Below are positions 1 through 8,596 of a stretch of 64,000 nt of DNA, in pieces. Positions within the stretch are counted from its first letter, which is position 1; each line of letters begins with the position of its first letter. Below the pieces are notes generated by a model. It did not search any database. It saw only the letters and a program-made list of their open reading frames with translations, and was not told where the DNA came from. Both the position numbers and the translations under genes were made by a program. Source of the DNA: Nitrososphaera sp. (GTDB lineage: Archaea > Thermoproteota > Nitrososphaeria > Nitrososphaerales > Nitrososphaeraceae); assembly GCF_013388945.1 (NCBI RefSeq), contig NZ_JACAEH010000014.1, forward strand, positions 1 through 64,000, given 5' to 3'.

Positions 1-1262
1 GCCATCAGCAGCCGCTCAAGCCCGAGGCCAAAGCCGGCGTGCGGCGGGACCCCGTAGTCAAAGACGCTCAGGTGGTAGTCAAAGGCATCAGGTTTCAATC
101 CTTGCTTTTGCATCCGCTCTACAAGCTGGTCCTTGCGGTTTATCCTAGTGCTACCAGACGACATCTCTAGCGGGCCGTGCATCAGGTCGAAAGACTCGCA
201 CACTTTGGGATCTGAGCCGGGCTTGACATAGAACGGCTTTGCCGAAGTGGGCCAGTCGACTATAAAGTAAAAGCCCTTCATCCTCTCGTCTGAGAGGCTC
301 TTTAGCGCCTGCGGCGAGATGTCGTCGCCCCACTGGATGCGCTCGCCGGCCTCCTGCAGTCTGTCTATCAGGTCTGAATACGAGTACTTGGGGAACGGCA
401 GCTCCAGCGCCGGCATCTGCACTTCAAGGAATTTCAGGTCTGACGCGTTGCGTTCCTTGACCGTGTCGACGATGTTCACTATCATGCGCTCAAGAAGCGA
501 CATGGCGTCGCCATAGCCGGCAAAGGCCTGCTCGACGTCTATCGACGTCGCCTCTGACAGGTGGCGGTTTGTGCGCGAAGGCTCGGCCCGGAATATCGGG
601 CCTATCTCAAACACGCTCTCAAAGGCCATCGTCAATTGTTCTTTGTAAAGCTGGGGGCTCTGCGCAAGGAAGGCCTCCCTGTCGTAGTAGAATATGGGAA
701 AAAGCGCCGCCCCGCCTTCCGTGGCAGTCGCTATCATCTTGGGCGTGCTAACCTCCATGAACTGCTGGCGGGCAAGGAACTCCCTTACTGCGTTTACCAC
801 CGTCTGGCGTATGCGGAACACCGAGCCCAAGTAGTTCCTGCGCAGGTCCACTGCGCGGAGGTCAAGCCGCGTGTCGATGCCAACCGGCGAGCTCTTGCCC
901 TGCGTCATGAAGGGCGGCGCCTTTTTTGCTATCGAAAACGCGCGGATTTCGGCCGGCACTATCTCTGCGCCAGTCGGGGCCTTTTCCTGCGGCCTCACCT
1001 TGCCCCTCACGCCAATCGAGGAGTGCTCCTTTACCTCCTGCGCAAGAGAGAAAAGCCCGTCGCCTATCTCGCTCTTTTTTGCAGTCACCTGCACCTCGCC
1101 TCTCAGGTCCTTGATTATTATGAACTGGATGTTGCCGTGGTCACGCACGCTTGAGACCCACCCCATTACTACTACCTCCCTGTCTGCCATCGAGGGTCCG
1201 ACTTCTGCCGAGTAGTGGGTGCGCCTCCACTGACCTAGATCCTCCTCTCTGAGGGTTTCCAA
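1..1262 (-). CDS. aspS: Aspartyl-tRNA synthetase, 3' end cut by window
   Basis: Class II aminoacyl-tRNA synthetase that charges tRNA-Asp (or tRNA-Asp and tRNA-Asn) in the cytoplasm. About 420 codons are visible. The N-terminus reads RRTHYSAEV, as in the OB-fold anticodon-binding domain of archaeal AspRS, and motif 3 (HAGFGLGLERLLM) is the last thing seen before the window edge, so only some 10-25 residues should be missing. I chose the TTG at 1262, giving (M)ETLREEDLGQWRRTHYSAEV; no ATG precedes the conserved block. It lies 37 nt behind the AlaX-like gene and may be co-transcribed with it. Whether it is discriminating or non-discriminating cannot be decided by eye. Confidence 0.93.
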   Translation of the reverse strand, partial: METLREEDLGQWRRTHYSAEVGPSMADREVVVMGWVSSVRDHGNIQFIIIKDLRGEVQVTAKKSEIGDGLFSLAQEVKEHSSIGVRGKVRPQEKAPTGAEIVPAEIRAFSIAKKAPPFMTQGKSSPVGIDTRLDLRAVDLRRNYLGSVFRIRQTVVNAVREFLARQQFMEVSTPKMIATATEGGAALFPIFYYDREAFLAQSPQLYKEQLTMAFESVFEIGPIFRAEPSRTNRHLSEATSIDVEQAFAGYGDAMSLLERMIVNIVDTVKERNASDLKFLEVQMPALELPFPKYSYSDLIDRLQEAGERIQWGDDISPQALKSLSDERMKGFYFIVDWPTSAKPFYVKPGSDPKVCESFDLMHGPLEMSSGSTRINRKDQLVERMQKQGLKPDAFDYHLSVFDYGVPPHAGFGLGLERLLM

Positions 1263-1299
1263 ATTAAACAGAGCGTGTTGTATGCAAGAGGTTATAATT

Positions 1300-2220
1300 T
1301 TACCTCAAGACGCTCTCGGATATCGCGTCGATTATCTGCCGCGCCTTTTCCTTCCTGACGACGCCTGTCACAAAGTGCGGCTTGCCGCCGCCCCGGCCGT
1401 CGGCGCCGGCTGTTTCCCGGAACAGCTTGTTGCAATCCAGGTTCATAGCCTCGCTTCGCGCAAAAATAAAGTACGCCATTTCAGGCGCGCCGGCGTTTGA
1501 AAGGATAACCGCGGTATTTTGCTTTGCTATCATGTCGCCGGCAAACTCCAAAAGCGCCTCGTCGGCAAGGCCGGAAAGTGCGCCCTTTAACACCGAGACC
1601 TTGCCGTTTGAAACCGGAACGAGCGCATCCAGCTTTTCCCTGCTGAGCGCCTTTGCTTTCTTGAAGTTGGCGTCGCCTTCCGCCCTTGCCTTCCTCGCAG
1701 TGCTCTCGACGGTGTTCGGGTTTGCCCCAAGCTCCTCGCAGACTTTCATCATCTTTGCAGAAAGCGCTACTGCCGCGTCCCTGGCCTGGCTTCCCACCAC
1801 AAAGTCGACCTCGTACTCGTTTCCGCTCTTTGAAAGCCGCGTAGCGAGGAAGAACTCGCACTCGCGCAGGTTTGCAGCGTGCTCCATGGCACACGCCGTG
1901 ACGTCGTGGCCCTCTATCTCCACGACCCTCACCTCGCTGGCTATCCGCTCCTCGTTTGCGCGAAGAGAAGGGTTGTGCTTTTTTGCTTCTTCAAGCGACG
2001 GGTACGAGCGCGTCGTGACCTGCCGGCCCTCTTCGATGAGCGCGTTTACCATGTTCTCTGCCTTTACCACTGCGTCGATTCCAAGCTGCGAGACGACTAT
2101 GAAAGCTGTGTTGCCGTCCTTCTTGTGCTCGACCTTTCGCACCCTCAGCGTCTGGCCGAGCACTTTTTGCAGCGCGCCGACAAATGCGTGCTCTGCTGTG
2201 TGAGCGGCTCGCGTATCCAC
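1300..2220 (-). CDS. AlaX-like/DHHA1-domain protein (probable tRNA-editing)
   Basis: 306-residue protein resembling the editing half of alanyl-tRNA synthetase. An N-terminal HTAEHAF segment supplies the HxxxH zinc pair and a central CAMEHAA segment the CxxxH pair of the AlaRS editing (SAD) fold; the C-terminus (GADGRGGGKP) matches the DHHA1 domain. It lacks the aminoacylation domain, so it probably hydrolyses mischarged Ser- or Gly-tRNA-Ala in trans, like large AlaX proteins. That role is inferred from the family. It lies between the DUF1724 regulator (33 nt upstream) and aspS. Confidence 0.8.
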   Translation of the reverse strand: MDTRAAHTAEHAFVGALQKVLGQTLRVRKVEHKKDGNTAFIVVSQLGIDAVVKAENMVNALIEEGRQVTTRSYPSLEEAKKHNPSLRANEERIASEVRVVEIEGHDVTACAMEHAANLRECEFFLATRLSKSGNEYEVDFVVGSQARDAAVALSAKMMKVCEELGANPNTVESTARKARAEGDANFKKAKALSREKLDALVPVSNGKVSVLKGALSGLADEALLEFAGDMIAKQNTAVILSNAGAPEMAYFIFARSEAMNLDCNKLFRETAGADGRGGGKPHFVTGVVRKEKARQIIDAISESVLR

Positions 2221-2253
2221 GCCCAGCCGTTAGAAAGGCCGGCAATAATAGGT

Positions 2254-3048
2254 TCACGCTATCCGGGTCTTCATCACGTCAAACGGGCCGGCCCGGGCCC
2301 ACACGTGGTCAAACAGGTCCGAGCACCATTCCACGAAACCGCTGTCATTGCCTACAAACATCGCGCCCATGTCCACCTCGCCGTTCCTGTTCGGGAACAT
2401 CACAGCCGCCTCTTCGTCGGCGACGTAGAGCGCAAGGTCGAGCTGCTTGACCATCCTGTTCCGGGGAGCGGTAGGCAGTTTTTCTATCAGGGGGACTATC
2501 TCCTCTACGACGTTTTTCGGAAACACCGTGTTGTGCCCGACTATGACCCACACCTCCACGCCGCGGCTTGCCCGGTCCACCAGTATCGAGCCTTCCTCCG
2601 GCCACGCCTGAGTAGCCGCTATCTTGAGCCTCCTAGATGCAGAGGCTTCCAGCCGCTTCAGCTCCTGCATGACAAGAGTCACGCTTTCGACTAGCCGGCA
2701 CCCCTGCAGGACGCCGATTCTCTGGGCAAACTTTTCAGGTACAGGAGCAAGCGTGTGGCTGTTCATGAACTTGGAGTATTTTTCTACGAACTTGAAGTAG
2801 CTTATCTGCCGTGCGACCATCCTGCCGGATTCTGTCAGGTGGAGCATGCCGTCGTTCCGCTCTACAAGGCCTGCCCCCATCATCCTGTTCACGTTCCTGT
2901 GGACGTCCTGCACTGTCACGCCAAGCTCTCGTGCAAGCGTGCTCATCCTGGCCGGCCTCCTTGCAAGCGATTCCAGCATCAGCCGTCGGGTCTCGCCTGC
3001 AAGCTCGAGAAACAGGTCTGCTCCGCCTTCCACCTCAGCAGAGTCCAC
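2254..3048 (-). CDS. Winged-helix transcriptional regulator with DUF1724-like C-terminal domain
   Basis: 264 residues. Residues about 10-85 form an ArsR/MarR-like winged helix (LAGETRRLMLESLARRP, then MSTLARELGVTVQDVHRNVNRM as the recognition region). The rest resembles the DUF1724 effector domain of archaeal regulators in COG4742. The ligand is unknown. It is transcribed away from the membrane-protein gene at 3174, and the intergenic region carries a 20-bp palindrome (3119-3138) that may be its operator. Confidence 0.72.
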   Translation of the reverse strand: MDSAEVEGGADLFLELAGETRRLMLESLARRPARMSTLARELGVTVQDVHRNVNRMMGAGLVERNDGMLHLTESGRMVARQISYFKFVEKYSKFMNSHTLAPVPEKFAQRIGVLQGCRLVESVTLVMQELKRLEASASRRLKIAATQAWPEEGSILVDRASRGVEVWVIVGHNTVFPKNVVEEIVPLIEKLPTAPRNRMVKQLDLALYVADEEAAVMFPNRNGEVDMGAMFVGNDSGFVEWCSDLFDHVWARAGPFDVMKTRIA

Positions 3049-3118
3049 GAGTAGATAAAGCTCTGGCCGTAATTAAGAATTGCCGGCTTTCTCGCACGTT
3101 TAAGCAGCGCGGCTTAAC

Positions 3119-3138
3119 CTTGAACAGGGTTGTTCAAG
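3119..3138. promoter_or_regulatory. Perfect palindrome in divergent promoter region
   Basis: Arms CTTGAACA and TGTTCAAG are separated by GGGT. It lies between the divergent starts at 3048 and 3174, a usual place for an operator. The neighbouring DUF1724 regulator is the obvious candidate to bind it; this is inference. Confidence 0.4.
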
Positions 3139-3173
3139 CACGGATATCTGCACGGGCCCCCATAAAAGAGCCA

Positions 3174-4025
3174 ATGACAGACGCAGGCGAATTACGCAAA
3201 GAGTTTGCAGAACTCCAGAAGAAATACAGCGAGTACCTGCCAAAGGTCGACCCCATGCTGGTCCACGACATCCTTCTCAGGCAGATGGAGAACCCCGGCG
3301 TTGCGCCCATCTACATGCTCGAAGTCTTTACCAAGCCGGGCGTCAACACCGAGCAGGCGCGCGACTACATATTCAGCAAGACAGGCATGAGCCCCGCCAT
3401 ATTTGACAACGGAACGCACTATGCCACCAACCAGAAGGTGACCCTTGAGATGCTCAAGGAGATCTCCGACTCTGACGACGTGGTGGAGATAACAGGCGAC
3501 TACACCGGAAGCATCGGCGCGTATCCCGTGAGCCACGAGCACCGCCACAGGGAGCACCCGAGGGTGGCCCAGGGCTCGGGCCAGGTGGCGCAGCTGGAAC
3601 CCCGCGTTGAAGTAAAGATGCCCACGCCGGAGGAAAGGAAGCAGAGGAGCAGCCAGTACAGGTTCGGCATGTACGTGGCAGGCGGCATAATCGGCGCGAT
3701 AATCCTGGCAGGCGCGGTGATAAGCGGAGGGATGCTTCCAAACATCAACGTCCAGTCAGCCGCGCCGGGCAACGTGCCGGGCGTACTGCACGGCTATGTT
3801 GGCGGCCCCGGAGGGCTTCCGGCCGTGGGCGCGGCAGTAGTCGCAGCAGAGCAGGGTACAGGGCACACCGTCAACGAGTTTGTCTCAGTCGACGGCAACT
3901 ACTCGTTTGACCTTCCGCCGGGCAACTACATAATCGTGGTAGCGTACCCTGACGGCACGAACAAAATAGTCAACGACTACGTGGTAGAGAGCGGTGCGAG
4001 CCACAGGCTCGACTTCTCCTACTGA
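3174..4025 (+). CDS. Single-pass membrane protein with extracellular carboxypeptidase-regulatory-like domain
   Basis: 283 residues from the ATG at 3174; the frame is open further upstream but that part lies antisense to the regulator gene. The N-terminal ~160 residues are soluble and charged, with a helical ELRKEFAELQKKYSEYL start. One hydrophobic helix follows (about 167-190, GMYVAGGIIGAIILAGAVIS). The last ~80 residues (PGVLHGYVGG...FDLPPGNYIIVVAYPDGTN) look like a transthyretin/carboxypeptidase-regulatory beta-sandwich and would lie outside the cell. Function unknown. Confidence 0.75.
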   Translation: MTDAGELRKEFAELQKKYSEYLPKVDPMLVHDILLRQMENPGVAPIYMLEVFTKPGVNTEQARDYIFSKTGMSPAIFDNGTHYATNQKVTLEMLKEISDSDDVVEITGDYTGSIGAYPVSHEHRHREHPRVAQGSGQVAQLEPRVEVKMPTPEERKQRSSQYRFGMYVAGGIIGAIILAGAVISGGMLPNINVQSAAPGNVPGVLHGYVGGPGGLPAVGAAVVAAEQGTGHTVNEFVSVDGNYSFDLPPGNYIIVVAYPDGTNKIVNDYVVESGASHRLDFSY

Positions 4026-4031
4026 CCCCTC

Positions 4032-4038
4032 TTTTTTT
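4032..4038 (+). terminator. T-run terminator after the 3174-4025 gene
   Basis: Seven consecutive T residues start seven bases after the stop codon, as in archaeal intrinsic termination. No strong hairpin precedes it. Confidence 0.4.
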
Positions 4039-4077
4039 CGACAACGATTTTAACCTCCAGCCCCGCAACCTGCACTG

Positions 4078-5118
4078 TTGGCAAAGGGCAGGGCTGTTAC
4101 CATCGCTACGCTGGGCTCGCACTGCGCGCTCCAGGTGCTCAAGGGGGCAAAGGACGAGGGCTTCAAGACGCTTTTGATATGCGAGAAAAAACGCGCCGGG
4201 CTGTACGGCAGGTTCGGCTTTATAGACAGCATGATACAAGTCGACAGCTTCAACGAATTCCTGCGCGACGGCATCCAGGGCAAGCTAAAGAAAGCAAACG
4301 CGGTGCTGGTGCCGCACGGCACCCTGATATCGCAGATGTCAAGCGACCAGATAGAGAAGATAAGCACGCCCGTGTTTGGCAACAAGTGGATACTGCGCTG
4401 GGAGGCCGACAGGGCGCTCAAGCAGAGGCTGATGGAAGAGGCGGGGTTGAGGACGCCAAGGCCGGTCGCTTCAAAAGACGACATAAAGGGGCTTTGCATA
4501 GTGAAGCTGCACGGGGCGGCCGGAGGCAAGGGGTATTACCTTGCATGGGACAGGCAGAGCTTTGAAGAGGGCGCAAGCCGGCTCGTCTCGCAGAACATGA
4601 TAAAAGGCGAGCAGGACCTGTACATACAGGAATTCATCCGGGGAGTGCCGGCATACCTGCAGTACTTTTACTCGCCGGTAACAAAGGAGCTCGAGCTTTT
4701 AGGCGTCGACAGGCGCTACGAGTCTGACATCGACGGGATAGGCAGGATACCTGCAAGGCAGCAGCTTGGCGCAGGCTCCGAGCCGTCCTACACCGTCGTC
4801 GGCAACATCCCGCTTGTACTTCGCGAGTCGCTCCTTGACGAGGTCTATAAAATGGGCGAGGCGTTCTGCAGGGCTGCAGAGAGGCTCGTAAAACCGGGCA
4901 TGCCGGGCCCCTTCTGCCTCGAGGGCGTCTACGACAGCGAGGGCAGGTTCACCACTTTCGAGTTTTCCGCAAGGATAGTGGCAGGCACAAACCTCTACGT
5001 CGACGGCTCGCCTTATTCTGGCCTGCTCTACGACGAGCCCATGAGCATGGGCCGCAGGATCGCCCGCGAAGTAAAGATAGCCAAGAAAAAAGGCAGGCTC
5101 GGCGACGTTGTCACCTAG
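4078..5118 (+). CDS. purP: 5-formaminoimidazole-4-carboxamide ribonucleotide synthetase (PurP)
   Basis: 346 residues, the usual PurP length. The archaeal enzyme makes FAICAR from AICAR, formate and ATP, step 9 of purine synthesis. The N-terminus (AVTIATLGSHCALQVLKGAKDEG) and the ATP-grasp part (IVKLHGAAGGKGYYL; PFCLEGVYDSEGRFTTFEFSAR) match the family. The start is a TTG at 4078; no ATG lies close upstream. purN (25.5 kb) and purM (54.9 kb) in the same window belong to the same pathway. The 3' end overlaps the convergent 5111-6946 gene by 8 bp. Confidence 0.92.
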   Translation: MAKGRAVTIATLGSHCALQVLKGAKDEGFKTLLICEKKRAGLYGRFGFIDSMIQVDSFNEFLRDGIQGKLKKANAVLVPHGTLISQMSSDQIEKISTPVFGNKWILRWEADRALKQRLMEEAGLRTPRPVASKDDIKGLCIVKLHGAAGGKGYYLAWDRQSFEEGASRLVSQNMIKGEQDLYIQEFIRGVPAYLQYFYSPVTKELELLGVDRRYESDIDGIGRIPARQQLGAGSEPSYTVVGNIPLVLRESLLDEVYKMGEAFCRAAERLVKPGMPGPFCLEGVYDSEGRFTTFEFSARIVAGTNLYVDGSPYSGLLYDEPMSMGRRIAREVKIAKKKGRLGDVVT

Positions 5119-6946
5119 TCCGGACTGAACCTGCAAGTCTGGCGACTGCAAGCGCCGACGCGCCTGCGGCTGACACTACAAAAGCCGACGCGGCAAGCTG
5201 CAATGCCAGAAACGAGCCGGCCTGCAAGGAGACAGCAGTGGCCGCAAGGCAGGCCGCGACTGCCAAAAGCGCAGCGAGGAGCATTTTCGCGCTCACGCGT
5301 TTTTTACCTGCAATAGCAACTGCCGCTGCGGCAGGCGAGACATAGACTGCGCCGATGAGAGAGCTTGCCAGCGCGCCTGCAAGCACTGTCCCGGCCTCGC
5401 CCCCGCCCGATGCTGCAAATGCTTTCTCTGACGCAAGCAGTATGCCAAACAGCGGGTAGATTGCCGTCTTTACAGTCGCCTGCAGCCAGGGCTGGTCGCG
5501 CTCATAGTCTGCAACCTGCGGGCTGAACGAGTAATAGACTGCGTTGAACGCGTTCATGAAAGCCGAGCCGGAGGCAGACTGCATGACATAGTTGTCACGG
5601 AAGCCCCGCAAAAACTGCACCTGCGGCGTCAGCTCCGACCCGAAAGCCGCGGTGGCTATAAGGCATCCCGACGGCTGCTGCGGCTGCTCGGCTGGCGTGG
5701 TTCCCTGCAGAACGACGATGTCTATCTGGGCGCTCTCGTTTTCGCCGTTTATGTTCCGGGCGGCAAGCGTGTATGTTCCGGGCTCTGCAAAGGTGTACTG
5801 GTGCGAGAATATGCCCTGGTTTGACGACAGGCGCTGCCTGTATACTTCCCTGCCGTCCTTTTCAAGCACAAAGTCAAAGGAGGCGTTCCTGACAAGGTCG
5901 GTTGTTGCAGGGTCCTGTATGTTCATGGCAAACGTCGTGAGCGCGCCCGTCTTCATCACTTCAGGGCCCCAGGCTACCTGCCAGTCGTACTTTTCAGTCG
6001 TCGAGTACAGGTCCAGCGGGAATTTCGGGACTGACGCCGGAACCAGCTCAAAATCCATGCTCTGGCCTGTGGCCTCTTCTGCGATGCCGGCCAGCTTGGC
6101 GTTGTTAAGCACAAAGTGCACGACCCGGGAATCCGGGAAAGAGTAGTCGTCTATGAGCACCGCGTCTGGCGTCAGCGCGACGCCGTTTACCGTGCCAGAG
6201 TAGCCGTTTGACTGCAGCTTCTCAACGGCCTTTGGGAACTCGACTTCCATGTGCACGAGCTGCACCTGGCTCACGTACTGCGCGCTCCAGTCAAAGGGCA
6301 TGGAAAATGACAGCCTTCCGTCATCAGGGTCGTAGGCAAAGTCCTCCACGTCGGCATAGTAGGTCTTGACGGACATCTTTTGCGTGCCCTGCTGCGTGTC
6401 AACCTGGAATTCCTGGGTCTTTGAGATGCTGACATAGAGGTCAAACTTGCGGTCCTGCTCAAGCTGCAGGCCTGTGCTGCTCTTTTCAAGCGTTACTGCG
6501 ACGTGGTACAGGCCGCCGTCTGCAAGTATCCCGCTCCTCACCTCTGCAGGGCTGTCGCGGCTCACCTGCACCTGCTCGCCTGACGCCGGCTGGCCGTTTA
6601 CCTGCGCAGTTTCGATGTCGTCGGGCACAAGGTTTGCTATCACAAGCCCGTCAGGCGACGTGAACCTCTGGTCCAGAAGCACTTTGTTTTGCAGGTTCAC
6701 TACAACCCTAAAGTCCGTGCCGGCTATGGTCGAGTTGGTGGCAGGGTCGTGCGCCCTGACTGTGAACACGGGACGGCCTGCCTGCGCGCCTTCGATGTAA
6801 AACGGTGAGAGCGTGGTCTCTACAGATACCTGCCTGCCAGATATTGTCACAGGCGGCGACTCGTCAAACCCAAGCCCGTGCCCGTAGGCGCTTGGCAGAG
6901 AAATTGCCAGGAGAGCGATAACTGCGGTGACAATGTAGCGCCGCAC
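5111..6946 (-). CDS. Large exported protein with CFI-box-like segment and C-terminal membrane helices
   Basis: 611 residues. A signal peptide (about 1-22, RRYIVTAVIALLAISLPSAYG) precedes ~390 residues of beta-rich extracellular sequence with a closing Ig-like repeat (GIFSHQYTFAEPGTYTLAA). Near residue 420 comes GCLIATAAFGSELTPQVQFL, the signature of the CFI-box/CFI-CTERM domain, followed by a short helical domain and several hydrophobic helices to the C-terminus. First gene of the envelope block on this strand. Function unknown; the architecture suggests a surface protein anchored by its C-terminal end. Confidence 0.7.
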   Translation of the reverse strand: MRRYIVTAVIALLAISLPSAYGHGLGFDESPPVTISGRQVSVETTLSPFYIEGAQAGRPVFTVRAHDPATNSTIAGTDFRVVVNLQNKVLLDQRFTSPDGLVIANLVPDDIETAQVNGQPASGEQVQVSRDSPAEVRSGILADGGLYHVAVTLEKSSTGLQLEQDRKFDLYVSISKTQEFQVDTQQGTQKMSVKTYYADVEDFAYDPDDGRLSFSMPFDWSAQYVSQVQLVHMEVEFPKAVEKLQSNGYSGTVNGVALTPDAVLIDDYSFPDSRVVHFVLNNAKLAGIAEEATGQSMDFELVPASVPKFPLDLYSTTEKYDWQVAWGPEVMKTGALTTFAMNIQDPATTDLVRNASFDFVLEKDGREVYRQRLSSNQGIFSHQYTFAEPGTYTLAARNINGENESAQIDIVVLQGTTPAEQPQQPSGCLIATAAFGSELTPQVQFLRGFRDNYVMQSASGSAFMNAFNAVYYSFSPQVADYERDQPWLQATVKTAIYPLFGILLASEKAFAASGGGEAGTVLAGALASSLIGAVYVSPAAAAVAIAGKKRVSAKMLLAALLAVAACLAATAVSLQAGSFLALQLAASAFVVSAAGASALAVARLAGSVRTR

Positions 6947-7004
6947 GCTAAAAGCAAGACCTGATACTCAAAATAAAGATTTGTCCAAAAAAGTGGAGGG
7001 AAGG

Positions 7005-7892
7005 CTACTGCCCTTCCATGTGGTCGTCCATCGCGCCTTCGTCCATGTGGTCGCCTGATTCCTCTTCGGATGTCGCGTGCCCCTCTATTTCAAGGCCGTA
7101 GGCTTCCCTCAGCTTCTCGTGGACGCCGATGTGCACCACCACTGTCACGTCCTCGACAGAGTGGCCCCCATACATGGCCTCTCTCAGCTCGACAAGGCCG
7201 GACTGGACGTCGTGCGCCACCTCAGTGCCCTCGTCTACCAGGTGTTCCCGGTAGAAGGTGTTCTTGGCAAGCGTCGCAAAGGCCTTTGCCGCGACGTAGG
7301 CGTCATGGTCGACAATGTCGCCACCTGCCACGTGGTCTCCCTCCATCGCGTGGTCCTCTTCCATCACCTGACCGTCGTCCATCATGTGCTCGCCAAGGCC
7401 GTGCGCCTGCTCGTACGAGGCAAGCGCGTTGTCTGCAAGCCCTGCCACTATGAGCGCCTGGACGTGCGGGTCAGAAACGTGCTCGCTGTCTATCCTGACG
7501 CTGACAGCCTCCGCAAGCAGGCTGCTTATTTCGCGGAACTGGCCGATAATTACGCTCCGCTCCTCGCCGCTTTCCACCATTGCTGCAAGGTCGTCAAGCG
7601 CGGCAGGAATATCTGCAGATATCCTCTCGTTCTGCTCGGCTATCTCGTTGAGCATCTCGTCGTCTATTATCATGTGCACGTGGTCGATGTGTGCAAGAGC
7701 CGCTTCAGGGTTGTCAAGGTTCTTGCCCACCAGCATCAGGTGAACCTTTGCAGCCATGACGTTTACAAGAAAACTGGCGCTCTCGTCCTCGGTGAAACTG
7801 TGCGCAAACGCCCTCTGGCCTGCAGCGGCATAGGTCATCCCTGCAAGGGCCATGCCTGCCATCACCAGCGCTGCGATTTTCGTTGGCTTCAT
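7005..7892 (-). CDS. Exported His/Met/Asp-rich protein, probable metal binder
   Basis: 295 residues with a signal peptide (about 1-30, ending GQRAFAHS). The body is helical and acidic. Two stretches are strikingly rich in His, Met, Asp and Glu: about 168-195 (GEHMMDDGQVMEEDHAMEGD) and the C-terminal tail (GHATSEEESGDHMDEGAMDD). Such patches bind Cu(I)/Cu(II) or similar ions in extracytoplasmic proteins. The neighbouring CopC/CopD fusion and blue-copper gene make copper the likely ion, but this is inference. No known family recognised. Confidence 0.6.
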   Translation of the reverse strand: MKPTKIAALVMAGMALAGMTYAAAGQRAFAHSFTEDESASFLVNVMAAKVHLMLVGKNLDNPEAALAHIDHVHMIIDDEMLNEIAEQNERISADIPAALDDLAAMVESGEERSVIIGQFREISSLLAEAVSVRIDSEHVSDPHVQALIVAGLADNALASYEQAHGLGEHMMDDGQVMEEDHAMEGDHVAGGDIVDHDAYVAAKAFATLAKNTFYREHLVDEGTEVAHDVQSGLVELREAMYGGHSVEDVTVVVHIGVHEKLREAYGLEIEGHATSEEESGDHMDEGAMDDHMEGQ

Positions 7893-7949
7893 GTACCAGC
7901 CTTGGCGCTTTCCTCTAATTAGCCTTTTAGTACATGCGCCGAACCTGCG

Positions 7950-8450
7950 CTAGATCATTTTTCGGGAATGCAGGTAGAAGGCTATGCCAGCGATGGCCGC
8001 GGCCGCCGGAGCCACGTAGTAGATCAAAAGCTCGTCTAGTGGAAGCCCGGAAAACGTGGTCAGGTCAAAAGTTGCCGTCAGCGGCTGCGCCTGGTATTTT
8101 TCATCGCCGGGTATCCGCGCCTCGACGGTAACTTTGTAGTCGCCCGACTCTTCAAAGACGTACGGCACGGTGATGTCGCTTATCTCGTACTGCCTGTACG
8201 GCTCCTGCAGCACCACCTCGCCTGTGGACTTCTCCACCTTGACTGCGGCATGGATGTTGAAGAGGTTGGCTCCGTTCTGGAGCACGCTAAAGTTCAGGGT
8301 AGAGTTTTCGCCTATCGCGGGGTTGTCAGGGTACGGCGCAAATATCACCTGAAAGCCGTCCACCTCCTTTGTGTCGCCGAAAAAGTGCGCGTCTGCCGGC
8401 TTTGCCGCAAGCAAGAGCAGGACAAGCGCCAAAGGCAGGTACCGCAACAC
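7950..8450 (-). CDS. Small exported beta-sandwich protein with C-terminal anchor
   Basis: About 166 residues from the GTG at 8450 (TTG at 8447 is equally possible). The frame is open to 8600, but the extra part has no export signal and covers the promoter. Signal peptide (LRYLPLALVLLLLAAKPADAHFFG), a ~100-residue beta-sandwich (VIFAPYPDNPAIGENSTLNF; YVFEESGDYKVTVEARIPGD) and a C-terminal helix followed by HSRKMI. It resembles the proteins at 8597, 15251 and 15780. The mature N-terminus starts with His, as in copper-binding CopC-like domains. TATA-like AAAATATC lies about 25 nt upstream, behind the shared palindrome at 8484-8506. Confidence 0.68.
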   Translation of the reverse strand: MLRYLPLALVLLLLAAKPADAHFFGDTKEVDGFQVIFAPYPDNPAIGENSTLNFSVLQNGANLFNIHAAVKVEKSTGEVVLQEPYRQYEISDITVPYVFEESGDYKVTVEARIPGDEKYQAQPLTATFDLTTFSGLPLDELLIYYVAPAAAAIAGIAFYLHSRKMI

Positions 8451-8470
8451 GGGATGATTGCACCGTTTTC

Positions 8471-8480
8471 GATATTTTAG
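8471..8480 (-). promoter_or_regulatory. TATA box of the 7950-8450 gene
   Basis: On the minus strand the sequence reads CTAAAATATC, centred about 26 nt upstream of the GTG at 8450, the distance expected for a leaderless archaeal transcript. It directly follows the operator at 8484-8506. Confidence 0.5.
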
Positions 8481-8483
8481 GAT

Positions 8484-8506
8484 TGGTGCATTTGGCGAAT
8501 GAACCA
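8484..8506. promoter_or_regulatory. 23-bp operator, copy 1
   Basis: Arms TGGTGCATTT and GAATGAACCA around GGC. The right arm is identical to that of the perfect palindrome at 11546-11568, and the left arm differs at two bases. Its near edge is 34 bp from the start codon of the 7950-8450 gene, immediately upstream of the TATA box. The double winged-helix protein at 9097-9606 is the nearest candidate regulator. Confidence 0.6.
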
Positions 8507-8596
8507 CAACCGCTAATATGCAAATTCGCACCAGAAAAGACGAGACGCCAGACCGGCGGATCGCCTGTTCATTGCACGTGATGGGGCTTTTCCCCA

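Noticed and set aside
2811-3173. N-terminal extension of the membrane-protein gene at 3174
   Set aside because: It runs antisense through the DUF1724 regulator gene and its promoter; the ATG at 3174 gives a sensible protein.
7885-7936. CATGTAC...GTACATG inverted repeat near the start of the His/Met-rich gene
   Set aside because: Seven-base arms more than 30 bp apart, one of them including the start codon; easily by chance.
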